Positions 1 to 7,659 of a DNA stretch of 64,000 nucleotides are shown one piece after another. The stretch is from JAFAGO01 sp031987605. Its GTDB lineage: Bacteria; Bacteroidota; Bacteroidia; Flavobacteriales; Weeksellaceae. The notes under the pieces are model-generated. The model saw nothing but the letters and a program-made list of their open reading frames with translations, did not search any database and was not told the DNA's origin. The stretch spans positions 1 through 64,000 of the forward strand of contig DALZZF010000006.1 of assembly GCA_031987605.1 (NCBI GenBank). Direction: 5' to 3'. A program made the translations under genes and the position numbers. Position 1 is the stretch's first letter, and each line of letters begins with the position of its first letter.

Positions 1-156
1 TTCTATAAAAATATGACCTCTTTGAGGTCAAACTGCAAAACACCGCTATTCAACTGATTCACTTTCTTTATACACCAATTTTTCTTTTTTCTCCCCAAGT
101 TCTATTCCTAATCCGAAATAGAACTTCAAAAAGTTTATTAACCAAATGTGATGCGC
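1..156. other. Window edge, non-coding, two hairpins
   Basis: I see no supportable gene here. The + frame starting at base 1 is open to a TGA at 55-57, so it could be the last 18 codons of a gene lying outside the window, but nothing else supports this. Two hairpins are visible: TGACCTC/GAGGTCA (14-20 with 24-30), and a ten-base stem AAGTTCTATT/AATAGAACTT (97-106 with 117-126). Read on the minus strand the first is followed by a T-rich stretch and could be a terminator. Confidence 0.4.
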
Positions 157-159
157 ACA

Positions 160-190
160 AAAAACGCCTGCTTTTAAGGCAGGCGTTTTT
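160..190 (-). terminator. Rho-independent terminator of the propeller gene
   Basis: A GC-rich stem (CGCCTGC at 165-171 with GCAGGCG at 179-185, seven-base loop) is flanked by A-run and T-run on its two sides. It lies 26 bases past the stop of the minus-strand gene that ends at 216 and can work in both directions. Confidence 0.8.
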
Positions 191-215
191 ATAATAAAAA
201 GAAAAATTAAAATGA

Positions 216-1790
216 TTAGTTTTTGATTATTTTGTATGTTTTTGTGCTATTATTTAAGGTTGTGATTTTCACCAGATAAATCCCTGCCGGGAAGGTGGAA
301 AATGATAGCTGAGATACATTTTTTCCGGCTTCTTTTATCAACTGTCCAGTCTGGCTGTATACCGCAACACTTTTTACCTGATCAGAATTGGTGATGTTTA
401 GAATGTCTTTTACCGGATTAGGCGATAGTGCTATTTTTGCGGTTTGAATATCTTGGGTAGCCATTGTTCCTTCTTTGAGTTTTACTACCCAAAGGTCAAA
501 TTGGCCGTGATTCGTTGTTATATCACCATCTGTAGAATCTGTATATCCAGAAATGATGTAACCATCAGGTGTTAGTGCTACAGAATGAGCAGAATCATCT
601 CTATCGCCTCCTAAAATCTTTTGCCATAGCAATGTTCCGGAATTATTAAACTTAACAACCCAGTAATCTTCCCAATTGTGAAAACCTGTTACATCACCAT
701 CATTGGATCTTGCATTTCCTACAAGAATAAAATTACCATCTGATGTTTTTTCAACAGAATATCCTCTATCATCCTGGCCACCTCCAAAATTCTTTTGCCA
801 AACTAGTGTACCAGTGCTATCAAGTTTTACTACCCAGTGGTCAAATCCTCCTTTATTATTCGTAATGTCACCATTGGAAGAGTTTGAGTATCCAGCAACG
901 ATGTAACCGCCATCAGCAGTCTGTACGATAGAGCGGGCAATATCATCCTGTGTTCCTCCTAATGTTTTTTGCCATTGGATTGTTCCATTACCATCAAGTT
1001 TTACTACCCAGTAGTCTTCCCAATCTTTATATCCGGTTACGTCGCCGTCATTTGATCGGGCAGTACCTGCAACGATGTACCCTCCATCTGTAGTTTGCTG
1101 TATGGCATATGCTCTATCATCTTCACCACCTCCAAAGTTTTTCTGCCATTGGATTGATCCTGTATTATCGAGTTTTACAATCCAATGATCGAATCCTCCT
1201 TTGTTTCCTGTAACATCTCCATCTGTGGAATTTGAGTATCCTGCAACGATATAACCGCCATCTGAGGTTTGAATGATGGAACGTGCTTCATCATCTTTAC
1301 TTCCTCCATAGGTTTTTTGCCATTGGATGGCACCAGAGCTATCAAGCTTTACCACCCAATAATCTTCCCAATCTTTGTATCCTGTAACGTCGCCGTCATT
1401 GGATCGAGTTGTGCCTGCAATAATAAAACCGCCATCTGTAGTCTGTTTTACAGAATAGCCGCGGTCGTCTTGGCTTCCTCCTAAAGATTTTTGCCATTGT
1501 AATGCTCCTGTGCCGTTGACTTTTAAAACCCAAATGTCACGATTTCCTTTGTTTCCCGAAACGTCTCCATCATTGGAGTTTGAGGTTCCGACAAGAATGT
1601 AACCACCGTCAGTAGTATATTGTACTGTAGATGGGCCGGGTTCTTTTCCACCTTCCTTTACTTCAGTTTCGCTACCTCCGTAAGATTTTTGCCAGTCAAT
1701 TGATGGTGCTGTTTGAGCTACTGCTAACTCAGTTAATGCAAATACTGCTGCTAAGCCAAATAATTTGCTTTTTAATCTGTAATTTTTCAT
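216..1790 (-). CDS. T9SS-secreted seven-bladed propeller-like repeat protein
   Basis: Secreted protein of 524 residues with unknown ligand. Residues 1-25 form a signal peptide ending in VAQ. From about residue 33 there are seven tandem repeats of 54-60 residues, each starting WQKxxGG and running through DGGYIxxG, SNxDGDVTG and DxWVVKLD. Repeats 2, 4 and 6 carry WEDYWVVK, while 3, 5 and 7 carry FDHW or FDLW, so the repeat grew by duplication of a two-blade unit. Seven units is a normal count for a closed beta-propeller (inference). Residues about 450-524 are a T9SS type A sorting domain with YxVKI and a final KTYKIIKN, so export through the outer membrane is expected. Similar Bacteroidota proteins are annotated only as T9SS-sorted hypothetical proteins. 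The gene stands alone with its own terminator and an AT-rich 490-base upstream region. Confidence 0.85.
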   Translation of the reverse strand: MKNYRLKSKLFGLAAVFALTELAVAQTAPSIDWQKSYGGSETEVKEGGKEPGPSTVQYTTDGGYILVGTSNSNDGDVSGNKGNRDIWVLKVNGTGALQWQKSLGGSQDDRGYSVKQTTDGGFIIAGTTRSNDGDVTGYKDWEDYWVVKLDSSGAIQWQKTYGGSKDDEARSIIQTSDGGYIVAGYSNSTDGDVTGNKGGFDHWIVKLDNTGSIQWQKNFGGGEDDRAYAIQQTTDGGYIVAGTARSNDGDVTGYKDWEDYWVVKLDGNGTIQWQKTLGGTQDDIARSIVQTADGGYIVAGYSNSSNGDITNNKGGFDHWVVKLDSTGTLVWQKNFGGGQDDRGYSVEKTSDGNFILVGNARSNDGDVTGFHNWEDYWVVKFNNSGTLLWQKILGGDRDDSAHSVALTPDGYIISGYTDSTDGDITTNHGQFDLWVVKLKEGTMATQDIQTAKIALSPNPVKDILNITNSDQVKSVAVYSQTGQLIKEAGKNVSQLSFSTFPAGIYLVKITTLNNSTKTYKIIKN

Positions 1791-2280
1791 TCTAATAATA
1801 ATTTGTTTTTTGTTAATTAAATTGGTTAAATGGCATTATCAATATATTTGAACATTTTTTTTAAAAAAATATAAATAAGTTAATGCAAAATCGTTTTAGT
1901 AAATTAATTAAAAAATTTTTTTTGTCCATATATAAAGAATACCGTATCAAATATAAAAATAAGACTGAGAAAAAAAAATATTGATGTAAAATTATTATGA
2001 AAGAGTGTTTTAAAACATTAAAAAAACTTTAAAAACTAATATTAAATTGCTTAAAATCAGAATATTAAAAATAGAAAATTTAATTTATAGAAAATAAAAT
2101 TAATTAGAATTATATGCGAAATCTACCTGTTTTTACATTAATTTTTAATAAAAACAACCAAAAAAAATCACCATTTTTTAATTCAAGAGGTGTTTAAATG
2201 TACAATGAGGTATCATTACATGTAAAAATGGAAAAAAAAAGAATAAAAACTAAAAATTATCAACAGAAAACTTTCTTTTT
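1791..2280. other. AT-rich intergenic region, no gene
   Basis: 490 bases of very AT-rich sequence between two minus-strand genes. It should hold the promoter of the propeller gene and the 3' end of the GntR-type regulator transcript. I found no open frame of note, no clean TAnnTTTG box and no strong hairpin. Confidence 0.6.
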
Positions 2281-3276
2281 CTAAATCGATTTACGAATAA
2301 TAAGTTTCGATGGATTTTCGATCTGAAGTTTTTCATTATTATTAAGCATTTCCGCCAGCCGTTGCCCCATTATAAAAAAGTCTGTGGAAAGGGTAGTGAT
2401 GCCTCCCGAAGCAACTTTTTTTAGGGGAGTCTCATTATAGGATATAATACCAACATCTTGCCCGATTTGCATATTTTTTTTTTCACACTTTTCCAAAGTT
2501 TCCACCAACTGGCGATCATTTGGAATTAGAAAAAGTTGCCCCTTTTCTACCGTAAATGCATCAAGTGTTGAAATTACGGAATGTCGCACGTGATAAGTCT
2601 TGCAATACTTTTTAAAGCCTTTTACCATATCTACAGGCTCTTTTTCACCGGGGAAAACGATAATGTAGTGATTGTATTTTTGAAGTATATCCTGTGCTGA
2701 TTTGAGGGAACTGAAAATAGCTTCAACAAAATTCTGATAAATCGCTGAATATTTATTCAGCGTATGCCGCATTTGATCTATAATATACACCTCTTCTGCT
2801 GGCAATTTGGCAATGACTTCCTCCACTCCTTCCAAATTACCCGGCATAATAATGTATTTTGAATAACTGCCAATATTGTCAAAAATGAATTTGCGAAAGG
2901 TGTGGAGATTAAAATGATGAAAGTACACATCTAAATGTACGTTGTGTAAAGACTCTGAGAAACCATTCAAAAGATCTTCTTTGAAAGAATTGAGTTCATC
3001 AAAAAGCACGAAATAATTTTTATTGTAATCAATGTTTTCAGTCTTTACAAAATAGCCTTTTGCCAAAACCGATTTTACAATACCCCTCTTTTTGAGTTCA
3101 TCATAAGCCCGTAACACAGTATCTCGAGAGATTTTATACTCGATACACAATTTATTTACAGAAGGCAGGCGGTCATTCCGGAATAATTTTTTTTGAACAA
3201 TAGCATTTTCTATACTTTTTACAATCTGCTGATAGAGTGGGGCAGTGTTTTGTTTATCAATACATATTATTTTCAT
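2281..3276 (-). CDS. GntR-family regulator with sugar-binding sensor domain
   Basis: Transcription factor of 331 residues. Residues about 10-77 are a GntR winged helix-turn-helix (PLYQQIVKSIENAI, then RLPSVNKLCIEYKISRDTVLRAYDELKKRGI). From about residue 85 the protein has a LacI/periplasmic-binding-protein-like effector domain, ending in the typical GGITTLSTDFFIMGQRLAEML segment. Such GntR-plus-sensor regulators control sugar catabolism in Bacteroidota. The gene is divergent from galM, with 160 bases between the starts, so control of the adjacent gal/GH operon is the obvious inference. The effector could be galactose or a mannose-containing sugar; the sequence does not say which. Confidence 0.85.
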   Translation of the reverse strand: MKIICIDKQNTAPLYQQIVKSIENAIVQKKLFRNDRLPSVNKLCIEYKISRDTVLRAYDELKKRGIVKSVLAKGYFVKTENIDYNKNYFVLFDELNSFKEDLLNGFSESLHNVHLDVYFHHFNLHTFRKFIFDNIGSYSKYIIMPGNLEGVEEVIAKLPAEEVYIIDQMRHTLNKYSAIYQNFVEAIFSSLKSAQDILQKYNHYIIVFPGEKEPVDMVKGFKKYCKTYHVRHSVISTLDAFTVEKGQLFLIPNDRQLVETLEKCEKKNMQIGQDVGIISYNETPLKKVASGGITTLSTDFFIMGQRLAEMLNNNEKLQIENPSKLIIRKSI

Positions 3277-3310
3277 GATACATAAAATCCGGTGGGTTCA
3301 ACAACACAAA

Positions 3311-3330
3311 CTGGTAGGTATTGGTATGAC
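3311..3330. promoter_or_regulatory. Candidate operator between regulator and galM
   Basis: Two TGGTA motifs lie exactly ten bases apart (3312-3316 and 3322-3326), within CTGGTAGGTATTGGTATGAC. One helical turn of spacing in the divergent region between a GntR-type regulator and its presumed target operon makes this a candidate binding site. It is not a perfect palindrome, and I found no second copy in the window. Confidence 0.35.
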
Positions 3331-3436
3331 AAGATAATAAATGTTTTTAATTTTAAACCGATTCCTCATTTTTGTTTTAATACTAAATGAACATATTGAT
3401 TATTAATATTTTATATCAGATTCCATTTTTAATTTT

Positions 3437-4405
3437 ATGATTTACAATTCCCAAAATTTCCGACATATAGTGAGTAAAACGGGCATGCAAGTTACTTTTT
3501 GTGATTTTGGTGCAGCGATTACATCCATAAAAATACCATTGAATGACCAAATTATAGATGCAGCGCTTGGTTTTGATGATATTGAAGACTATCAAAACTC
3601 CTACGAATTGCCGAATAAGCCTTTTGTGGGAGCTGTGGTTGGTCTACATGCAGGAAGAGTAAATGCCGGAAAGTATAGTAATGGCAAACAAACTGTTCAA
3701 CTGGAAAAAAATACTGGGAAGCACCACTTGCATGGCGGTACGATTAATCTTAGCAATCAACTTTGGAAACTTATTTCCCATACCGATGATGAGGTAACTT
3801 ATTCGATTCTTACTAATAATGGCAAGACACAAATTACAGCAGTTTATCACATAAAGGATTTTTGTATTAAGGTGTTATTAAGCGCTAAAACAGACGAGGA
3901 AGTTTTAATTAATCTTACGCAACATTCGTATTTCAACCTTGAGGGACACGATGGTGATGTTACTCATTTAAAAATGAAGATAAATGCGGACTGCATTTTA
4001 GAAACCGACAGTGATTTAATTCCAACCGGAAAATTCGTTGAGGTAAAGGATTCTAAATTTAATTTTTTAGAATTTAATAATTGCCCTGCAGAAATAGACA
4101 CCTCATTTGTACTCAATAATCTGGATCAACCGGCAGCAGTACTTTACAACCCAATAAACAAACTTAAAATGGAAATCCGTACCAATCAACCAACTGTCCA
4201 CTTTTTTGTTGGTGGAGATTGTGCGCCTCTAAAAGGAAAAGGGATGGTTTCTTATCACAAAACGAGCGGTATTTGTTTTGAAGCTCAGAATTACCCGGAT
4301 TCCCCCAATCATATTAATTTCAAAAACGGTATTCTTTTACCTGAGGAAACATACGTCAATGAAATTGAGTATAATTTTTTCCCCAATTCTAATTTATCAA
4401 TATAA
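3437..4405 (+). CDS. galM: Galactose mutarotase (aldose 1-epimerase)
   Basis: Interconverts alpha and beta anomers of galactose so that galactokinase receives the alpha form. At 322 residues it is slightly shorter than most GalM proteins. Family landmarks are present: GKHHLHGG near residue 96, the catalytic histidine region HSYFNLEGH near 162, and the C-terminal catalytic glutamate in GICFEAQNYPDSPNH near 281. No signal peptide, so cytoplasmic. It is the first gene of the operon, divergent from the GntR-type regulator and 19 bases ahead of galK. Confidence 0.93.
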   Translation: MIYNSQNFRHIVSKTGMQVTFCDFGAAITSIKIPLNDQIIDAALGFDDIEDYQNSYELPNKPFVGAVVGLHAGRVNAGKYSNGKQTVQLEKNTGKHHLHGGTINLSNQLWKLISHTDDEVTYSILTNNGKTQITAVYHIKDFCIKVLLSAKTDEEVLINLTQHSYFNLEGHDGDVTHLKMKINADCILETDSDLIPTGKFVEVKDSKFNFLEFNNCPAEIDTSFVLNNLDQPAAVLYNPINKLKMEIRTNQPTVHFFVGGDCAPLKGKGMVSYHKTSGICFEAQNYPDSPNHINFKNGILLPEETYVNEIEYNFFPNSNLSI

Positions 4406-4424
4406 TACAAATCCGTAATTCATT

Positions 4425-5597
4425 ATGAGAAACACACTTATTACTAAAACGATTGAGTTGTTCCAAAAAACATTCCATCAAGAACCAGAAATTATTGTAC
4501 TTGCACCGGGAAGGATTAACATTATTGGTGAACATATAGACTATAATAATGGTTTCGTATTGCCTGCCGCTATAGACCGACATATTTGCTTTGCCGTTTC
4601 ACTTTCTAAAAAAGCCGATGAAAGTCAATTTCTCGCTATCGATCTGGAAGAAAGCTATCTCTTTAGTGGTGAGCCGCAACCTTTGGAAGGTCATTCTTGG
4701 GTCAATTATCTCTTAGGAGTGATTAGTCAGATTCAGGAGAGGGGTAAAAAAGTGCCGGCAATTAATCTTGCATTTAGCAGCAATATCCCAATGGGAGCAG
4801 GTTTGTCATCTTCTGCTGCATTAGAATGTGGATTTGCTTATGCATTGAATTCACTTTTTAATCTTGATTTTTCAAAAGAAGAATTGGCGTTGATAGGACA
4901 ACAGGCTGAGCACACTTATGCAGGGGTTCATTGTGGGATAATGGATCAGTTTGCATCCGTTGTAGGCAAAGAAAATAAAGTATTCAAATTGGATTGTGAT
5001 ACTCTGGATTATGAATATATTGATGCTGATCTTGGGGATAATGTATTGGTACTTTTGGATAGTGGTGTCAAACATACACATCTCACGTCTGGTTATAATA
5101 CCATTAGAAAAAAAGTGGAAGAAGGATTATCAAAAATTAAAAAAAATTATCCTTTCGTAAAAAACTGGCGTTATGTTAGTCACCAGATGATTAATGATAT
5201 TAGAGAAGAACTCGGAAACGATGCCTATGAAAAAAGTATTTTTGTTGTGAATGAAATAGAACGCGTTTCTCTGGCTGTTGATGCGTTACGGAATAAGAAT
5301 TTTGAGGAGCTTGGTGCGCTGATTACAAAAACCCATGATGGGCTCTCGAAACAATATGGTGTAAGCTGTGATGAATTGGATTTTCTGGTGGAAAAAGCCC
5401 TTGAACAGGAAGGTGTTTTAGGTGCACGAATGATGGGTGGTGGATTCGGCGGATGCAGTATTAACCTTGTAAAAAAGCATCAATTGGAAAAATTTGTTGA
5501 TACGCTGTCTGAGCAATACAAAAAACAATACAATATAGATGTACAAGTATATCCCATAGAAATTGCAGAAGGCGTGCATGAATATAAAAAAAACTAA
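4425..5597 (+). CDS. galK: Galactokinase
   Basis: Phosphorylates alpha-D-galactose to galactose 1-phosphate with ATP, the first committed step of the Leloir pathway. A GHMP kinase of 390 residues, the usual length. It shows the galactokinase signature GRINIIGEHIDYNNG near residues 25-40, the ATP-binding PMGAGLSSSAA loop near 123, and the third GHMP motif GARMMGGGFGGC near 332. Starts 19 bases after galM; its end overlaps the start of galT by 20 bases, so translation is probably coupled. Confidence 0.96.
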   Translation: MRNTLITKTIELFQKTFHQEPEIIVLAPGRINIIGEHIDYNNGFVLPAAIDRHICFAVSLSKKADESQFLAIDLEESYLFSGEPQPLEGHSWVNYLLGVISQIQERGKKVPAINLAFSSNIPMGAGLSSSAALECGFAYALNSLFNLDFSKEELALIGQQAEHTYAGVHCGIMDQFASVVGKENKVFKLDCDTLDYEYIDADLGDNVLVLLDSGVKHTHLTSGYNTIRKKVEEGLSKIKKNYPFVKNWRYVSHQMINDIREELGNDAYEKSIFVVNEIERVSLAVDALRNKNFEELGALITKTHDGLSKQYGVSCDELDFLVEKALEQEGVLGARMMGGGFGGCSINLVKKHQLEKFVDTLSEQYKKQYNIDVQVYPIEIAEGVHEYKKN

Positions 5598-6666
5598 AAT
5601 TTTTGATTTGAAAAGTCAACCTCACCGTCGTTACAATCCACTTCTAAATGAATGGATTTTAGTTTCACCACAAAGAGCAAGCCGGCCTTGGCAAGGACAA
5701 CAGGAGAAAACTTCTTCCCATGTAAATCCAAAGTATGATTCAGGTTGTTATCTGTGTCCGGGAAACATAAGAGTAAATGGAGATAAAAACCCTGATTATA
5801 AAGGTACATTCAGTTTCAATAATGATTTTGGAGCACTTTTACAGGAAAACGGGCAAATAGAAGAAAATAATTCCCAAGATGAGTTGTTTATCGCCAGAGC
5901 AGAACGTGGTATTAACCGTGTTATTTGTTTTTCTGATGACCATAGTTTGACATTACCACTCATGCCTGCGGATGCAATTAAAAATGTTGTTGATGTTTGG
6001 CAAAATGAATACAATACATTAGGTAAACTCCCTTATATAAACTATGTGCAAATATTTGAAAATAAAGGACAAGTAATGGGTTGTAGCAATCCGCATCCTC
6101 ACGGACAAATCTGGGCGCAGGAAAGCATTCCCTCTCTTGTGGCAAAAACACAGGAAAGCATGCAAAATTATTATAGAAAAAACGGAGTATCATTATTGCA
6201 AGCCTATCTGGAAAAAGAAATGGAAAAAAAGGAACGGATTGTATTGGAAAACAAAGATTTTGTTGCATTAGTTCCCTTTTGGGCAACTTGGCCATACGAA
6301 ACGATGATTATAAGCAAACGTCACATCTTGAATATTGGTGATTTTACTGAAGAAGAAAAACTTTCATTGGCACAAATTATCAAAGATATGACGACTAAAT
6401 ATGACAACCTTTTTGAGATTTCCTTTCCCTATTCAGCCGGAATCCATCAAAGTCCAACCGATCATGAACCACATCCGGAATGGCATTTTCATATGCATTT
6501 CTATCCGCCGTTGCTTCGCTCCGCAAGCGTAAAAAAATTTATGGTAGGATACGAACTTCTTGCTGAAGCACAAAGAGATATTACCCCCGAACAAAGTGCA
6601 GAAACACTCAAAAATCTGCCAGTTTTGCATTACACTGTAAGCAATAATCGGGATCATGTAAATTAA
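5578..6666 (+). CDS. galT: Galactose-1-phosphate uridylyltransferase
   Basis: Transfers UMP between UDP-glucose and galactose 1-phosphate, giving UDP-galactose and glucose 1-phosphate. The class I enzyme is recognised by YNPLLNEWILVSPQRASRPWQGQ near the N-terminus, CYLCPGN (zinc-binding cysteines), the active-site NPHPHGQIWAQ with its His-Pro-His near residue 172, and the histidine-rich HQSPTDHEPHPEWHFHMHFYPP region. I chose the ATG at 5578, giving 362 residues; an in-frame TTG at 5563 would add five residues lying deeper in galK. No galE is in the window, so UDP-galactose epimerisation must be encoded elsewhere. Confidence 0.95.
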   Translation: MNIKKTKIFDLKSQPHRRYNPLLNEWILVSPQRASRPWQGQQEKTSSHVNPKYDSGCYLCPGNIRVNGDKNPDYKGTFSFNNDFGALLQENGQIEENNSQDELFIARAERGINRVICFSDDHSLTLPLMPADAIKNVVDVWQNEYNTLGKLPYINYVQIFENKGQVMGCSNPHPHGQIWAQESIPSLVAKTQESMQNYYRKNGVSLLQAYLEKEMEKKERIVLENKDFVALVPFWATWPYETMIISKRHILNIGDFTEEEKLSLAQIIKDMTTKYDNLFEISFPYSAGIHQSPTDHEPHPEWHFHMHFYPPLLRSASVKKFMVGYELLAEAQRDITPEQSAETLKNLPVLHYTVSNNRDHVN

Positions 6667-6684
6667 CCAATATTGTCAACATCG

Positions 6685-7551
6685 ATGAAAATAAATATTT
6701 ATAAATTAAAAATTACTTTATTTTTTTTACTTTTAATTTCTTTTGATGCATTAGGACAAGAAACATTTAAGTTTAGCATTTCCGATTCCATCATATCAAG
6801 ATCCAGTATCAATCAAATAACTGGACCACAAACGGGAGAAGTTCAGGCCTTTCTTCCATCACCTCAAAAAAGTACAGGCAGGGCAGTCCTCATCTGTCCT
6901 GGTGGTGGCTATACATTTGTGGCAACAGACCACGAAGGTGTAAAGTGGGCTCCTTTTCTTAACGAGATGGGAATCGCAGTTTTTGTACTGAATTATCATT
7001 TACCAAATGGCAATCCTCACGTTCCCATAAAAGATGCAGAAATGGCCATAAAAAGAATTTATGAAAACTCAAAAATATGGGGTATTAATCCTGCGGACAT
7101 TGGGATTATGGGTTTTTCTGCAGGTGGTCATTTAGCATCTACCGTGGCAAACCGGATGGCAAAACCTTATAAACCTACTTTTCAGATCCTTTTTTATCCC
7201 GTAATTACCATGGATAAGGCAATCACTCACATGGGTTCCCATGATAATCTGTTGGGAAAAAATGCAACTTCTGAAGAAGAATTTTATTATTCTAATGACC
7301 AAAATGTAAATAATGAAAGCCCACCGGCACTTCTTATCTTGGCAGCAGATGATAAAGCAGTTCTTCCACAGAATAGTATCCATTATACGAATGCACTTCT
7401 GCAACACAATATAAGTGCTTCGCTTCACCTATACCCAACAGGTGGACATGGTTGGGGATATGACACAAAATATAAATATCATAATGTTATTCTTGAAGAG
7501 ATTAAGGGTTGGCTTCCTAACCTGAAATCTAAAAATAACAATACAGATTAG
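6685..7551 (+). CDS. Secreted alpha/beta-hydrolase, esterase-like
   Basis: Hydrolase of 288 residues, probably a carbohydrate esterase or acetyl esterase. Residues 1-26 form a signal peptide (hydrophobic LFFLLLISFDALGQ), so it acts in the periplasm or outside. The esterase/lipase fold shows an oxyanion-hole segment CPGGGYTF, the nucleophile elbow GFSAGGH near residue 142, an acidic residue in LAADDKAV near 219 and the catalytic histidine in GGHGWGY near 252. Related proteins are often found with glycoside hydrolases and annotated as esterases associated with xylan or other glycans. Its position between galT and GH92 suggests removal of acyl groups from the targeted glycan (inference). ATG at 6685 is preferred to a TTG at 6673. 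Confidence 0.82.
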   Translation: MKINIYKLKITLFFLLLISFDALGQETFKFSISDSIISRSSINQITGPQTGEVQAFLPSPQKSTGRAVLICPGGGYTFVATDHEGVKWAPFLNEMGIAVFVLNYHLPNGNPHVPIKDAEMAIKRIYENSKIWGINPADIGIMGFSAGGHLASTVANRMAKPYKPTFQILFYPVITMDKAITHMGSHDNLLGKNATSEEEFYYSNDQNVNNESPPALLILAADDKAVLPQNSIHYTNALLQHNISASLHLYPTGGHGWGYDTKYKYHNVILEEIKGWLPNLKSKNNNTD

Positions 7552-7626
7552 TCGTTTTAGCATGATTTTTTTCAATTTAAAATTGTAGGATAATCATTGC
7601 CTTCATTTCATTCATTTTTGTATTTT

Positions 7627-7644
7627 TACTAAATCGTATTAGTA
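7627..7644. promoter_or_regulatory. Inverted repeat upstream of GH92
   Basis: TACTAA-N6-TTAGTA, an 18-base inverted repeat ending 15 bases before the GH92 start codon, in the only sizeable gap (108 bases) of the operon. It could be an operator or a transcript hairpin. No second copy was seen. Confidence 0.25.
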
Positions 7645-7659
7645 ATTAAAATATAAATT

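Noticed and set aside
1..57. C-terminal end of a plus-strand gene at the left edge
   Set aside because: Only 18 codons are visible in an AT-rich region; no family signal, so it is not called as a gene.
5978..6295. Antisense frame of 105 codons in galT
   Set aside because: Fully inside galT, which has all its catalytic motifs; no recognisable features.
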